This document shows positions 14,586-24,335 of a DNA stretch of 62,313 nt, one piece after another. Made by a program: the position numbers and the translations under genes. Source of the DNA: an uncultured Sinobacteraceae bacterium. Its GTDB lineage: Bacteria > Pseudomonadota > Gammaproteobacteria > Steroidobacterales > Steroidobacteraceae. Below the pieces are notes generated by a model that saw nothing but the letters and a program-made list of their open reading frames with translations, did no database searches and had not been told where the DNA came from. How positions within the stretch are numbered: the stretch's first letter is position 1; every line of letters starts with the position of its first letter. The DNA is taken from assembly GCA_937902995.1 (NCBI GenBank), contig CALEKY010000068.1, forward strand, positions 1-62,313, in the 5' to 3' direction.

Positions 14586-16583
14586 ATGACCGATCGAATC
14601 CGGACGATATCTGCGGCGGCCGCGGTTCTGTTCGCCGTCTGCGTCGTGCGCGCAGCCGCAGCACAGGACGTCGCGCCCGCCGAAATCGAAACGGCATCCG
14701 ACGACGACTGGTCGTTCTACGGCGGCGACCCGGGCGGCTCGCGCTTTTCCTCGCTGGCGCAGATCACGCGCGAGAACGTCGCCAAACTCGAGCGGGTGTG
14801 GACGTATCGCACCGGAGAAATGGGCCAAGGACTGGCAAGCGCACACAAGCTGGCGTTCGAGGCGACGCCGATCTACGTCCGCGATACTTTGTATCTCAGC
14901 ACGCCCACGAACATCGTCATTGCGTTGGATCCGACGACCGGCCGGGAGCGCTGGCGGTTCGATCCGCGCATCTCGCGCTCGGTGCATTACAGCGAAACGA
15001 CCTCGCGCGGCGTGTCGTCCTGGATCGATACGAACGCACCCCCGACTCAACCATGCGCGCATCGAATCTTCATCGGCACGCTCGATGCCCGTTTGATCGC
15101 GCTCGACGGCCGGACCGGCCGGCCGTGCACCGAATTCGGCGGCTCGGGTGCCATCGATCTCACCGCCGGCGTGCGTTTGCGCGAGCGCGGCGAATACCTC
15201 GTGACATCGCCGCCTGCGATCTATCGCGATCTCGTCATCGTCGGTTCGGCGATCGGCGACAACGCGGCGGTGGAGCTGCCGCGCGGCGTCGTTCGTGCCT
15301 TCGATGCGCGCACCGGAGCGCTGCATTGGTCGTGGGATCCGCTTCCCACCAGCGAAGAAGAGGCCCGTGCGCGCGATTGGGATCCGGTGGCTGCGCGCCG
15401 CGCAGGCGCGGCGAACGCGTGGTCGGTGTTTTCAGTCGATACAGCACGCGGGCTCGTGTTCGTGCCGACCGGGTCGCCGAGTCCCGATCACTACGGCGGA
15501 GAACGTCTGGGCGACAACGCCTATGCGAATTCGCTCGTTGCGCTACGCGCCGACACAGGTCGAGTCGTGTGGCATCGGCAGCTCGTGCATCACGATGTGT
15601 GGGACTACGATTTGGCAGCGCAGCCGCTGCTCATCGACATCGAGCGCGAGGGCAAGTCGATCGCGGCCGTCGTGCAAGCGACGAAAACCGGATTGCTGTT
15701 CGTTTTCGATCGCGAAACCGGCGAGCCCGTATTCGAGATCGTCGAACGACCGGTACCGCAAAGCGACGTGCCTGGCGAGCGCACGTCGGCCACTCAACCG
15801 TTTCCCACAACGCCGCCCCTGCTCTCGCACGCAGCCATCACGCCCGAGGATGCCTGGGGACTGACGTTCTACGATCGCGCCAAGTGCCGCGCGCTGATCG
15901 AGCGTTATCGCTCCGAAGGCATCTTTACGCCGCCGAGTCTGCGCGGCTCGATCGTCACGCCGAGCTTCGCGGGCGGCGTGAACTGGGGGAGCCTCGCCTT
16001 CGATAGCGAGCGGCAGCTCGTCGTCGCTGCAGTCAATCACGTGGCCGCCGTGATTACGCTGATCCCGCGCAACGAATTCGACGCGGCGGCGCGTTCCGGT
16101 AAGTGGCCCGATTCGGAATTCGCTCGCCAGGATGGCACCGCTTATGGCATGCGTCGCGAGATCCTGCTTTCTCCTTGGGGATTGCCGTGCACTCCGCCGC
16201 CGTGGGGAACGCTTGCGGCGGTCGACCTACGGCGCAATGCAATTCGCTGGCAGGTCATGCTCGGCTCGACTGCCGGTAAGACGCCTCGCTTCTTACCCGC
16301 GCCGACGGTCGGCATGCCGAACATGGGCGGCCCGATCGTGACCGCAGGCGGACTCGTGTTCATCGGTGCGGCGACCGACGATTACCTACGCGCGTTCGAC
16401 GTCGAAACCGGTCGCGAGCTCTGGAAGGCGAAGCTTCCCGCAGGCGGGCAAGCGACGCCGATGACTTACGAAAGCGGCGGCCGTCAGTTCGTCGTCATTG
16501 CAGCCGGCGGACACGGCGCACTCGGCACGACCCGCGGCGACTATGTCGTGGCTTTCGCGCTACCCGAGCAGGCGCGTAGATGA
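14586..16583 (+). CDS. Periplasmic PQQ-dependent dehydrogenase (glucose-dehydrogenase-like)
   Basis: 665 residues with a signal peptide (ISAAAAVLFAVCVVRAAAAQ). It is an eight-bladed quinoprotein: DDDWSFYGGDPGGSRFSSLAQI near the mature N-terminus, ALDPTTGRERWRFDP, HHDVWDYDLAAQPLLIDI, and the C-terminal GGQATPMTYESGGRQFVVIA. It resembles the catalytic part of membrane glucose/quinate dehydrogenases but lacks their five N-terminal membrane helices, so it is probably soluble. Such enzymes oxidise sugars or alcohols and pass electrons to quinone or cytochrome. No PQQ synthesis genes are in the window. The downstream TonB receptor could supply a ligand (inference). Confidence 0.9.
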   Translation: MTDRIRTISAAAAVLFAVCVVRAAAAQDVAPAEIETASDDDWSFYGGDPGGSRFSSLAQITRENVAKLERVWTYRTGEMGQGLASAHKLAFEATPIYVRDTLYLSTPTNIVIALDPTTGRERWRFDPRISRSVHYSETTSRGVSSWIDTNAPPTQPCAHRIFIGTLDARLIALDGRTGRPCTEFGGSGAIDLTAGVRLRERGEYLVTSPPAIYRDLVIVGSAIGDNAAVELPRGVVRAFDARTGALHWSWDPLPTSEEEARARDWDPVAARRAGAANAWSVFSVDTARGLVFVPTGSPSPDHYGGERLGDNAYANSLVALRADTGRVVWHRQLVHHDVWDYDLAAQPLLIDIEREGKSIAAVVQATKTGLLFVFDRETGEPVFEIVERPVPQSDVPGERTSATQPFPTTPPLLSHAAITPEDAWGLTFYDRAKCRALIERYRSEGIFTPPSLRGSIVTPSFAGGVNWGSLAFDSERQLVVAAVNHVAAVITLIPRNEFDAAARSGKWPDSEFARQDGTAYGMRREILLSPWGLPCTPPPWGTLAAVDLRRNAIRWQVMLGSTAGKTPRFLPAPTVGMPNMGGPIVTAGGLVFIGAATDDYLRAFDVETGRELWKAKLPAGGQATPMTYESGGRQFVVIAAGGHGALGTTRGDYVVAFALPEQARR

Positions 16584-16749
16584 CACCTCGTTAAGTTTCG
16601 CTCGATCGTTACGGCGCGACATCGCCGATGCCGCAGTGCGCACTCATGATTTTCATGATTTGCGCTCCCTTGAAGAAACCAGTGGCCAAATACGCAGTTG
16701 AGCGCTGCAAGATTGACGCCTTTCCAGCGAAACATCGAAGGACCTTGGC

Positions 16750-18816
16750 ATGCGCTCTGTTCACTTCGCTTCCAGATCGTTCGCCATTCTTGCTGTCGCC
16801 AGCGTGTTCACCAGCGTCCACGCCGCAGAAACCTTGGATGAGGTCGTCGTCACGGCGACGCGTCAGTCGCAATCCTTGCGCACATATGCAGGCAGTGCGT
16901 CGATCGTCGGACCCGAGTCAGTCGCGCTCGTCGGACCCACACATCACGCCGAGATCATCAATCGCGCTCCGGGCGCGATGATCCAGCGCAACAGCGGTCA
17001 AGAGAGCCTCACCGCCATCCGCTCGCCTGTGCTTTCGGGCCCAGGCTCGTGCGGTGCGTTCTTGTTCCTGGAGAACAGCGTGCCGATTCGGCCCGTCGGC
17101 TTCTGCAACGTCAATGAAATGTTCGAGCTCAACTTCGAGCAGGCCTCTTCCATCGAAGTTCTGCGCGGCCCGGTCGGCGTCGTGTACGGCTCGGGTGCCA
17201 TGCACGGTGCGATCAACATCCTCCAGCCCGAGCCGGCCAGAGTCGTTCCGGGCGTCTCGATCGAGATCGGTCCCGACGATTACTATCGCGGGCGCGGCAC
17301 GTTCAGCCACCTCGGCACGAACACGGATTTCTCGGTCAGCGCGATCGTGACCGACGACGGCGGCTGGCGGGAACAAACCGGACTGGAAGAGCAGAAGCTC
17401 AACGTCGGGCTGCTGCATCGAGCGGGCGATTCGACGTTCACGCTCAATTTTTCGGCGACGAATTTGAGCCAGGAAACGGCCGGCTTCATTCAGGGCAAGG
17501 ACGCGTATCGGGTCGAATCGATCGCCAAATCGAACGCGAATCCCGAAGCGTATCGCGACGCCTACTCGGTACGTCTCGTCGGCGGCTACACGACGCCGCT
17601 CGGCACCAACATGAATTTGAGCGTGCGCCCGTACTTCCGCCACTCGCGCATGGATTTCATCCAGCACTTCTTGGTCGGCAAGCCGTTCGAAGACAACGGC
17701 CAGGACTCGCTCGGTGTACTCACGGCGCTCGACCTGAAAGCTTTCACGAATACGAACGTGCTCGTCGGCCTCGATCTCGAAGCTGCGCGCGGATTCTTGA
17801 AAGAGACGCAGCCGACGCCGGCAACGGACGAGCGCCCGGTCGGCAAGCACTACGACTATGAAGTCGACAGCACGGTCGCGGCGCTCTACGCGCAGGTCAC
17901 GCAGCCGATCGGCGAGCGCTTGACACTCACCGCCGGCGCGCGCGCGGAATACGTCGAGTACGACTACGACAACAAGATGAACTCGGGCAACGTGCGCGAG
18001 GACGGCACGCCCTGCCCGAACTCGCCGCGCGGCTGCGTGTACAGCCGGCCGGCGGATCGTAAAGACGATTTCACGAACGTGACGTCGCGCATCGGTGCGA
18101 GTTATGCACTCACGAACAACCACACCGTATACGCGAGCATCGCCCGCGGTTATCGCGCGCCGGATACGAGCGAGCTGTATCGCCTGCAGCGCCAGCAGTC
18201 CATTGCGGATCTCGATTCCGAACGCATCGACAGTTTCGAGCTCGGTATGCGCGGATATTTCGGGCCGTTCCGTTACGCGCTGGCCGGCTTCGTGATGGAG
18301 AAGGACAACGTGATCTTCCGCGATGCCAACGCCTTCAACGTCAGCGACGGCCGGACGGATCACGAAGGCATCGAGTACGAGCTCGCCTGGTCGCCCATCG
18401 CTACGCTGACGCTCGCTGCTGCCGGCACGTATGCACGCCACAAATACGCATTCGATCGCGCAGTCGAAGGCGGCGAGACGATCGTGTCAGGCCGCGACGT
18501 CGACACGGCGCCGCGCCACGTGCACACGGCACGTGTGTCCTGGCAGTTCGTACCGAGCGCACACGCCGAGCTCGAATGGGTTTCGGTGGGACGCTATTAC
18601 TTGGATGCCTCGAACGAGCACGAATACGGCGGGCACGACCTGCTGAACCTTCGGCTCGGCTATCGGTTCCTGGAGAACTGGAGCGCAACCCTGCGCGTCA
18701 ACAATCTCACCGACCGCGCCTACGCCGACCGCGCCGACTTCGCATTCGGCAACTATCGCTACTTCCCGGGACGCGGACGGACGGCGTTCGTGGAAGTGAG
18801 CTATCGGGCGCGCTGA
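16750..18816 (+). CDS. TonB-dependent outer-membrane receptor
   Basis: 688 residues. Signal peptide to about residue 25 (MRSVHFASRSFAILAVASVF...HAA), then the TonB box ETLDEVVVTATRQ. The plug domain carries LSGPGSCGAFLFLENSVPIR and IEVLRGPVGVVYGSGAMHGAI. The barrel has the late-strand signature ASIARGYRAPDTSELYRL and ends VEVSYRAR, without the usual terminal aromatic residue. Cys pairs (GSCG...FCN; CPNSPRGC) may form disulfides. The substrate is not evident. It is followed by a strong terminator. Confidence 0.95.
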   Translation: MRSVHFASRSFAILAVASVFTSVHAAETLDEVVVTATRQSQSLRTYAGSASIVGPESVALVGPTHHAEIINRAPGAMIQRNSGQESLTAIRSPVLSGPGSCGAFLFLENSVPIRPVGFCNVNEMFELNFEQASSIEVLRGPVGVVYGSGAMHGAINILQPEPARVVPGVSIEIGPDDYYRGRGTFSHLGTNTDFSVSAIVTDDGGWREQTGLEEQKLNVGLLHRAGDSTFTLNFSATNLSQETAGFIQGKDAYRVESIAKSNANPEAYRDAYSVRLVGGYTTPLGTNMNLSVRPYFRHSRMDFIQHFLVGKPFEDNGQDSLGVLTALDLKAFTNTNVLVGLDLEAARGFLKETQPTPATDERPVGKHYDYEVDSTVAALYAQVTQPIGERLTLTAGARAEYVEYDYDNKMNSGNVREDGTPCPNSPRGCVYSRPADRKDDFTNVTSRIGASYALTNNHTVYASIARGYRAPDTSELYRLQRQQSIADLDSERIDSFELGMRGYFGPFRYALAGFVMEKDNVIFRDANAFNVSDGRTDHEGIEYELAWSPIATLTLAAAGTYARHKYAFDRAVEGGETIVSGRDVDTAPRHVHTARVSWQFVPSAHAELEWVSVGRYYLDASNEHEYGGHDLLNLRLGYRFLENWSATLRVNNLTDRAYADRADFAFGNYRYFPGRGRTAFVEVSYRAR

Positions 18817-18824
18817 TATTCAGC

Positions 18825-18855
18825 GCTGTAGGCTAGAGGCTGAAGGCTGAAGGCA
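18825..18855 (+). repeat. Intergenic repeat family A copy
   Basis: GCTGTAGGCTAGAGGCTGAA then GGCTGAAGGCA, directly after the TonB-receptor stop and before its terminator. Confidence 0.6.
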
Positions 18856-18887
18856 GGGGTGAGGCGCGGTCGCGCCTCACCCCTTTC
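18856..18887 (+). terminator. Rho-independent terminator of the TonB receptor
   Basis: GGGGTGAGGCGCG (18856-18868), a 2-base gap, and CGCGCCTCACCCC (18871-18883): a perfect 13-bp stem followed by TTTCTAT. Confidence 0.85.
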
Positions 18888-18910
18888 TATGGGGAGCAGG
18901 CAGCGGTCTA

Positions 18911-20533
18911 TTACGTCGGTCGGGCCCGGACCGTGCCGCTCACGATCGGCTCGAACGCAATCATGCCGTCGAGCGCGGCGCCGGTACCGAGGGCATTGCC
19001 GAACTGTCCGTTGAAATATCCTGCCTCGCCGTGCAGGGCCATGTAGTTGAGGATCACGGTCTGCACGAGCAGGTTGACGTTGTTCGCTGCGGGGCTGCTG
19101 CTATTCACGACATCGCCGTTGGCGCTGAACACACCGAGCTGCTGGTGGCGTGCAGCGGCTGACGTGCCGTCGCCGATGAGCATCGGCCGCCCGCCGAGAT
19201 CCGGAGGGTTGTAAACCAGGAAGAACGACGCGGCTGTGGACTGATTGTCGCTCGTCCACTCGCCCTTGCCGCCGCCGTCCTGCGAATCGTCGATGCGTCC
19301 GTTCGAGGAGACGGAGCCGTCGCTGAACACGTAGATCATGAGCGGCATGTTCTTCCGCGCAGCGTATTCGAGACAGGCGCCGATGCAGCGGCCGGCCAGA
19401 TAGTCGCGCCGCTCGCCGGTCGCACGATCGCCGGTGTGATAGTCGTACCCGCCCAACGTGATCGTGCCCGCGCCCGCATTGCCTTCGACGACGAGCTTCA
19501 TGACGGCGGCCGTTCTCTGGATTTCGCCGCCGCCATTACCGAGATTCGAACCGAGGATCGCAGTGATGTCCGGATCTTTCGTCGGATCGAGATCGGAGGG
19601 CCGGCCGAATCGATCGATCGTATCGGCCGTCTTCACGTAAGCGCATTTCGCGCGCCGGCGCGTCTCGACGTCTTCCTGTGCCGGTAATCGGGTCGATACC
19701 TGCTCGAGCTTGTCGCGGCTGATGCGCGTCATCGATTCGAGCACGCGAACGGTGTCGGTGGAGCTGCCCAGAATCGTGCCGAGCTCGCCGGTATCCACGA
19801 GGCCGGTCACGTCGCTGGCGCGATCGATCTTCGTCGGACGCAACGCCGGATCGATCAGCGCCGCCGGCGCCATGGAGTTGCCGCCCGATTCGGAATTTTG
19901 AGTGCCGATCAACGTGAGCAGCTCCCCCTTCGCGCCCATTCCACCCGGACCGGCTTTGGCAATGCCGTACATCGGGTTGTGAGGATTGTTGCCGGTATCG
20001 TTTTCCGAACGCGCTGCGATGACACAGCCGTTGACCCCGGCCCGCGTCGTTTCCGAAGTCATCTCCAGGATGCCGCGCAGCATCGCGCTGTCGGCATGAA
20101 ACGCCAAGCCGAGCTCGGTGTTCACGAAGTTCGGGTTCGAGGGGAGCATGTCGCCCGGAATACCGAGCTTCGAGTAGCCCTGCGTGCTCAGGAAATCGAA
20201 CTGCCCGCCCTCCTTGCCGACGAGCACGTTCGATCCGGCAATGTTCGCGCCGCCGGCAAGGTCGAAGCAGATGAACGGGATCTTGCCGTTGCCCGCCGTA
20301 ATGTTGCAGTCCTCCGGTGCCTTCATGAGCTGGATGTCTTCCGCCAAATCGGCACGCGCGCGTCTTGCATTCAACAGCGCTCCGAGCCCCGCAGGCGCGA
20401 TCACGGTCGCCGTACCCGAGATGAACCCTTGAGCGAGGAAATCCCGACGAGTCACCGGCCTGCGGTGCGATTCGTGCCGGATCGGCTCGCCGATTTCCAG
20501 AGGGCGTTTACGACGAGATTTGATGATGAACAT
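18911..20533 (-). CDS. Tat-exported DUF1501-like protein
   Basis: 540 residues from ATG 20533, with AGGGA 9 bases before it. The N-terminus is long and basic, followed by TRRDFLAQGFISGTATVIAP, a twin-arginine export signal. The body includes ICFDLAGGANIAGSNVLVG, ELGLAFHADSAMLRGI, GGYDYHTGDRATGERRDYLA and IYVFSDGSVSSNGRID, the DxH/FSDG layout of sulfatase-like DUF1501 proteins that accompany planctomycete-type cytochromes. It is last of three minus-strand genes, 12 bases after the LamG gene. It is probably a folded periplasmic metalloenzyme or binding protein. Function not established. Confidence 0.75.
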   Translation of the reverse strand: MFIIKSRRKRPLEIGEPIRHESHRRPVTRRDFLAQGFISGTATVIAPAGLGALLNARRARADLAEDIQLMKAPEDCNITAGNGKIPFICFDLAGGANIAGSNVLVGKEGGQFDFLSTQGYSKLGIPGDMLPSNPNFVNTELGLAFHADSAMLRGILEMTSETTRAGVNGCVIAARSENDTGNNPHNPMYGIAKAGPGGMGAKGELLTLIGTQNSESGGNSMAPAALIDPALRPTKIDRASDVTGLVDTGELGTILGSSTDTVRVLESMTRISRDKLEQVSTRLPAQEDVETRRRAKCAYVKTADTIDRFGRPSDLDPTKDPDITAILGSNLGNGGGEIQRTAAVMKLVVEGNAGAGTITLGGYDYHTGDRATGERRDYLAGRCIGACLEYAARKNMPLMIYVFSDGSVSSNGRIDDSQDGGGKGEWTSDNQSTAASFFLVYNPPDLGGRPMLIGDGTSAAARHQQLGVFSANGDVVNSSSPAANNVNLLVQTVILNYMALHGEAGYFNGQFGNALGTGAALDGMIAFEPIVSGTVRARPT

Positions 20534-20545
20534 GTCGCGTGTCCC

Positions 20546-23047
20546 TTATTGAACCAACATGGCAGCGCTGCCGAGCGCCGCTCCGCACACTGCTTTCGCC
20601 ACGGCCAAGCTGCGCGAACCGCTGCAGCCTCCCGAACCGTTCGGGCACAGATTCCCGATCAATTTCGAGAGCTCCTGATACGTGTCTGCCTGAGAAGGCT
20701 GCGTCGCCACGTCGCCGATGATCTTGTCGACGATGGGCGCGATCACCCGATCCTGATCGTCCGGAAGCTGCAGGTTGGCGAACGGATCGGGCCCGGTGCC
20801 GTCGGGGTCGTTGTCGTTGAAAAAGCGGCGGCGGGCGGTTCCATTATCGACGAGCGCGCTGCAGTACACGAGGGCAAGCTGCGCTATCGCCGTCTGATGC
20901 GACGAGAGGAATGCCTCGATCGACGGCGTCGCGGGCAACGAGGCACGCACGTTTTGGAACGTTGTCCTCACTCGCGTATCGGTCGGGCTCACGCCCGTGA
21001 TCGCCGCCATCGCCGCATTGATTTGATCGAACGTGCGCACGCCGATATCCGACGGCGGCGGACCGTAGTTGCGCGGCTGCGGCATGCCTTCAGCGAACTC
21101 GGAGCACACCTTCTCGCGCGACCCGAGTTGATCGAAGCAGAGGAAGAATTCATCCAAATCCGGTCCACGCTCGAGTCCGATGATCGTGCCGAGCGTCGAG
21201 ATCGTGAAGCCGGTTTCCGGCGAGTATTCGTCGTCCGTGATCGTCGTCTCGAGCAACCGGTAGGCTTGACCGACGGCCGGCTCCGCTCCGTTCAAGCCGA
21301 TGCGCATGCCCTTGAGCGGGATGTCGCCCGGCCGAGCTTCCGGATCGAGGCTGATGAACTTCGGATTCGTGAACAAATAGCCCGAGCTATCCCATTGCGA
21401 CACCTCGAACATGACGTACGACTTCGGCACGTCCACGATGTGCTCGATGCCGAACAGCAGGAAGTACTTCTCGCCGACGCCCGCCTCGAAGTTCTGACGG
21501 ATCTGATCCAGTGTCAGCGCGCGGTTGTGAATCGCGACGAGCCGGATCACGCCTTCCCACTGGCGAGCCGGATCCGAGCTCGGCTCGTTGCCGAGCACGA
21601 ATGCAAAGCTGTCGTCCCATTCGCCGAGCGTACCGCCGCCTGCGCGATCGACGTCGCCCGTGAACTCGCCGTTCACGTAGATACGCCGGCCGTTCACCGG
21701 ATCGAACGTCATGACCACGTGCTGCAACGAAGCTTGCAACCGTTCGTCGTCGGGGTCGGTCGTCAGCACCGGGCCGCCATTGTTGTTCGTGGCCGTGCTG
21801 CGGTTGAAGAATTCGTAGTTGTACATCGTCTGGCTCATCGAGAAGTTGCGGCTCGTGTTGCTGCCGCCGTACGTCACGATGCGCGCGTTCTCTTGGGTCA
21901 CGTTGCCAGGGACGACCCAAGCCTCGATCGAATACTCGCCGGTCGCTGCGATCATTTGATGGAACTTGCGGCTCGTGGTCGTCGAAGCCTGAGCTTTCGA
22001 GCCCCCGTTCGGCACGGCCTTGATGCTGATGCCGTAACCGCCGACCCAGTCCACGTTGCCCGAGAAATGCAGATCGGCAGCCGGATCGACGCCGCTCGTG
22101 TCGTAAGCAATCCGGCCGCTGCCGCTCTTGAACTCGTAGAGCGCAATCAAATGGTTCTCGTAGCGATTGCCGCCGCTGGCGATGGTGCCGTCACGGAGCG
22201 ATACGGCCTTGCTGAGCACTAGACTCCGATCCATTTCCTCGAGCGGAATCTGTGCGGCCAGCTGCTCGATCAAGTTCTGGATGGCCGCCGCATCGCTCTC
22301 GCAGTTCGAGGTCCAGCAGTTGTGCCCCTCGTTGCGCAGACGTACGACCAAGCGCGAAGACTCGGGCTCGTCCAGATTGATCTTCGGCATCGCTTCGAGG
22401 TAGGCCTCTTCGCGATTATCGGAAGCGAAATAGGGCTTCTGCGGCGTAAGCGCATTCGAACGATGGCACCGGCTGCATTGGCCATCGGTACGCAGCAAAT
22501 TCCAGAGTGCGTTGAATCCCGTCGGTGGTTCCGCCGGAAAACGCCGGCTTTCGCCCGGGTCCTTGTCGGGCGGCGGCACGAGCTCGATCTGTCGTCCGCC
22601 GGTCGTTGTAGAGCCCACCCACTCCGTGATCCAGCGCGTCAAGATGCTCGCGCAGGCGCCGGCGTCGGCCAGCCAGCAGTTGTGTCCGCCGGCGACTTTG
22701 GCCACGAGCGCCGATTGCGACGGGTTGTCGCGATCGATGATGCCGACGGCTTGTTGATACGCTGCGTTGACGTCGTCGGAACGCGCGAATGTCGGCGCCT
22801 GACCGCCGACCGAGTGACAGTTGCCGCAGCGGTTCGCGGGCCGGATGTTCTCCCAGAACGCGACGCGGAAAGCCTGAATATCCGCATTCGCCGGCTGCGG
22901 ACCGTTGTAATCTGAAGGCGCGGCCGAACCGCCCGATGTCACCGGGTTCTCGGTCGTCTTGGCGCCGCCGCTGCAACCAGCGAGCGCCGCCAACGCAACG
23001 ATCGCGGCAGCGAACGAAAACAAACGAGTGTTCATAGCGCGTTTCAT
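20546..23047 (-). CDS. LamG-domain lipoprotein with two c-haem motifs
   Basis: 833 residues from ATG 23047, preceded by AAGGA at 7 bases. The lipoprotein signal ends at LAALAGCSGG. Two haem-binding motifs lie in the N-terminal third: CGNCHSVGG and CSRCHRSN. Paired Cys (GHNCWLADAGAC, GHNCWTSNC) repeat after each haem site, so the region looks like a duplicated unit. The middle is a LamG/concanavalin-like sandwich (LIALYEFKSGSGRIAYDTSG ... GEYSIEAWVVPGN ... HVVMTFDPVNGRRIYVNGEF). The C-terminal 200 residues are unassigned and Cys-containing. It is likely a redox protein on the outer membrane or periplasmic face that binds a carbohydrate or surface ligand (inference). Confidence 0.8.
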   Translation of the reverse strand: MKRAMNTRLFSFAAAIVALAALAGCSGGAKTTENPVTSGGSAAPSDYNGPQPANADIQAFRVAFWENIRPANRCGNCHSVGGQAPTFARSDDVNAAYQQAVGIIDRDNPSQSALVAKVAGGHNCWLADAGACASILTRWITEWVGSTTTGGRQIELVPPPDKDPGESRRFPAEPPTGFNALWNLLRTDGQCSRCHRSNALTPQKPYFASDNREEAYLEAMPKINLDEPESSRLVVRLRNEGHNCWTSNCESDAAAIQNLIEQLAAQIPLEEMDRSLVLSKAVSLRDGTIASGGNRYENHLIALYEFKSGSGRIAYDTSGVDPAADLHFSGNVDWVGGYGISIKAVPNGGSKAQASTTTSRKFHQMIAATGEYSIEAWVVPGNVTQENARIVTYGGSNTSRNFSMSQTMYNYEFFNRSTATNNNGGPVLTTDPDDERLQASLQHVVMTFDPVNGRRIYVNGEFTGDVDRAGGGTLGEWDDSFAFVLGNEPSSDPARQWEGVIRLVAIHNRALTLDQIRQNFEAGVGEKYFLLFGIEHIVDVPKSYVMFEVSQWDSSGYLFTNPKFISLDPEARPGDIPLKGMRIGLNGAEPAVGQAYRLLETTITDDEYSPETGFTISTLGTIIGLERGPDLDEFFLCFDQLGSREKVCSEFAEGMPQPRNYGPPPSDIGVRTFDQINAAMAAITGVSPTDTRVRTTFQNVRASLPATPSIEAFLSSHQTAIAQLALVYCSALVDNGTARRRFFNDNDPDGTGPDPFANLQLPDDQDRVIAPIVDKIIGDVATQPSQADTYQELSKLIGNLCPNGSGGCSGSRSLAVAKAVCGAALGSAAMLVQ

Positions 23048-23057
23048 GGGTCGGTCC

Positions 23058-24335
23058 TTATTCGCCTGCGCAATGAGCGGCCACTTCCGCGAACACACGC
23101 TTCAGGTTGCCCGTGGCCTTGAAGCCCGCCGTTAAGTCCTGAAACCGCCGCTCATCTCCTTCGCTCGGCGACCGGAAACAAATTGCGCGAAACACTTTCT
23201 CGACCTGACACTCTGCGAACGCGTCGCTGTATGCCAGTTCTCGACCCAGGGACTTCGCGCCGTTGCCTGACCCGGGAAGATCGGGATCCCAACCGAGCGC
23301 ATTGTTGGGCCCAGGCAGACGCCAACGGTTTTCCCAGCTGTCGTCGGGCGTGACGTATCCCGGCCGAAAGTTGTCGGCGTTGATGAAGTATTTCGGCCGC
23401 ACCGTGCCAGGCGTGTAGATGAGACGTCCTTGCGCTTCGTCGAAGTCGTAATACGCAAAGGCCTGCGCCATCGGGTCCATACCGTTGTGGCAGCCGACGC
23501 AATTGTTCAAGAACACGCTGCTGTCGCCGCCAGGGCTGCGCGAAACGTCCTGGCGGATCCGATCCGGCGGAAGCCTGATGTCGTTCAGCTGCTCCATGTC
23601 GCGGCACAGATGATTGAGCAGCGTGAAGCGGAACATTGCCCGGTTCGTACCGGCGATGAAGAACGCTTGCGCCGCCGCCCGTGAGGTGATGACGCCCGCG
23701 GTCGCCTCCGAAGGAATGCCGTACACGGCGCTTTGCGTCGTCCGCTGCAAGACCTGCTGCAAGTTTGCGAAGTTCGACTCGAGCGCTTCGTAGTGCGCGT
23801 TGCTCGTCGGCGTCGGCGGCGAGCCCGGACCGACGTAGAGCACGTCGTCCCACAGGATCTCTCGAAAATCGTGATCCTCGTTGTCGCGGACGATGCCGAT
23901 CACCGTGGCCGTGTAGTCGTTGAGCGCCTCGAAGGCGGACTGTTCGCGGTTCGTCCACGGCGTCGCGAAATTCTTGAGCGTGACGTTGTAGAAGTCTCGG
24001 CCGCGAGGCGAGCTGAGAATTTCGTCATAGGCCACGTCAGCAAGCTGTTCCACGGTCGGGCTCGGCCCGAGAGCGGCCTCGAGCTGATTCAGCACGGTCG
24101 GGCTCGGCGGCGTGCCCGTCAAACGGTCGAACATGCGCTTCGCCTGCTCGCGGCTCGCAGCTTGTGCGGCGTCGTGTCCGCACACGACGGCGAGGAGCGC
24201 CAATGCAAGCGTTGCCAGTTTCCTGCAGCGACGTGCCCACGGCTTGCGAACGCATGGGTGCACGGCAGCCCCGGCAAACGATTGCCCGCGCTTTGCATCC
24301 GGTGCGTGTTGCGTGATGCTGTTCGTGTTGCTCAT
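23058..24335 (-). CDS. DUF1588-like cytochrome c, first gene of operon
   Basis: About 425 residues from ATG 24335, with AGGT upstream; an upstream in-frame ATG at 24374 would add 13. An internal signal helix (KLATLALALLAVVCGHDAAQAA) follows a basic N-terminus. The haem site CVGCHNGMDPMAQAFAYYDF matches the C-x2-CH-x-MDP-x-(G/A)-x-A-x-x-x-x-D pattern of planctomycete-type cytochromes (DUF1588/PSCyt3). The N-terminal helical part (FDRLTGTPPSPTVLNQLEAA) resembles the tetratricopeptide-like leader of such proteins. It is followed after 10 bases by the LamG lipoprotein. It is periplasmic and probably transfers electrons; its partner is not known. Confidence 0.72.
   Translation of the reverse strand: MSNTNSITQHAPDAKRGQSFAGAAVHPCVRKPWARRCRKLATLALALLAVVCGHDAAQAASREQAKRMFDRLTGTPPSPTVLNQLEAALGPSPTVEQLADVAYDEILSSPRGRDFYNVTLKNFATPWTNREQSAFEALNDYTATVIGIVRDNEDHDFREILWDDVLYVGPGSPPTPTSNAHYEALESNFANLQQVLQRTTQSAVYGIPSEATAGVITSRAAAQAFFIAGTNRAMFRFTLLNHLCRDMEQLNDIRLPPDRIRQDVSRSPGGDSSVFLNNCVGCHNGMDPMAQAFAYYDFDEAQGRLIYTPGTVRPKYFINADNFRPGYVTPDDSWENRWRLPGPNNALGWDPDLPGSGNGAKSLGRELAYSDAFAECQVEKVFRAICFRSPSEGDERRFQDLTAGFKATGNLKRVFAEVAAHCAGE

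Noticed and set aside
16918..18441. 507-residue minus-strand ORF within the TonB receptor
   Set aside because: The receptor frame has clear plug and barrel motifs; the reverse frame has none.
18911..20533. Annotation as a GspF-type secretion protein
   Set aside because: Relatives may carry that label, but this protein has a Tat signal and a soluble DUF1501-like body, without GspF membrane helices.
19898..22222. 774-residue plus-strand ORF opposite the DUF1501/LamG genes
   Set aside because: It spans two real genes on the other strand and shows antisense composition only.
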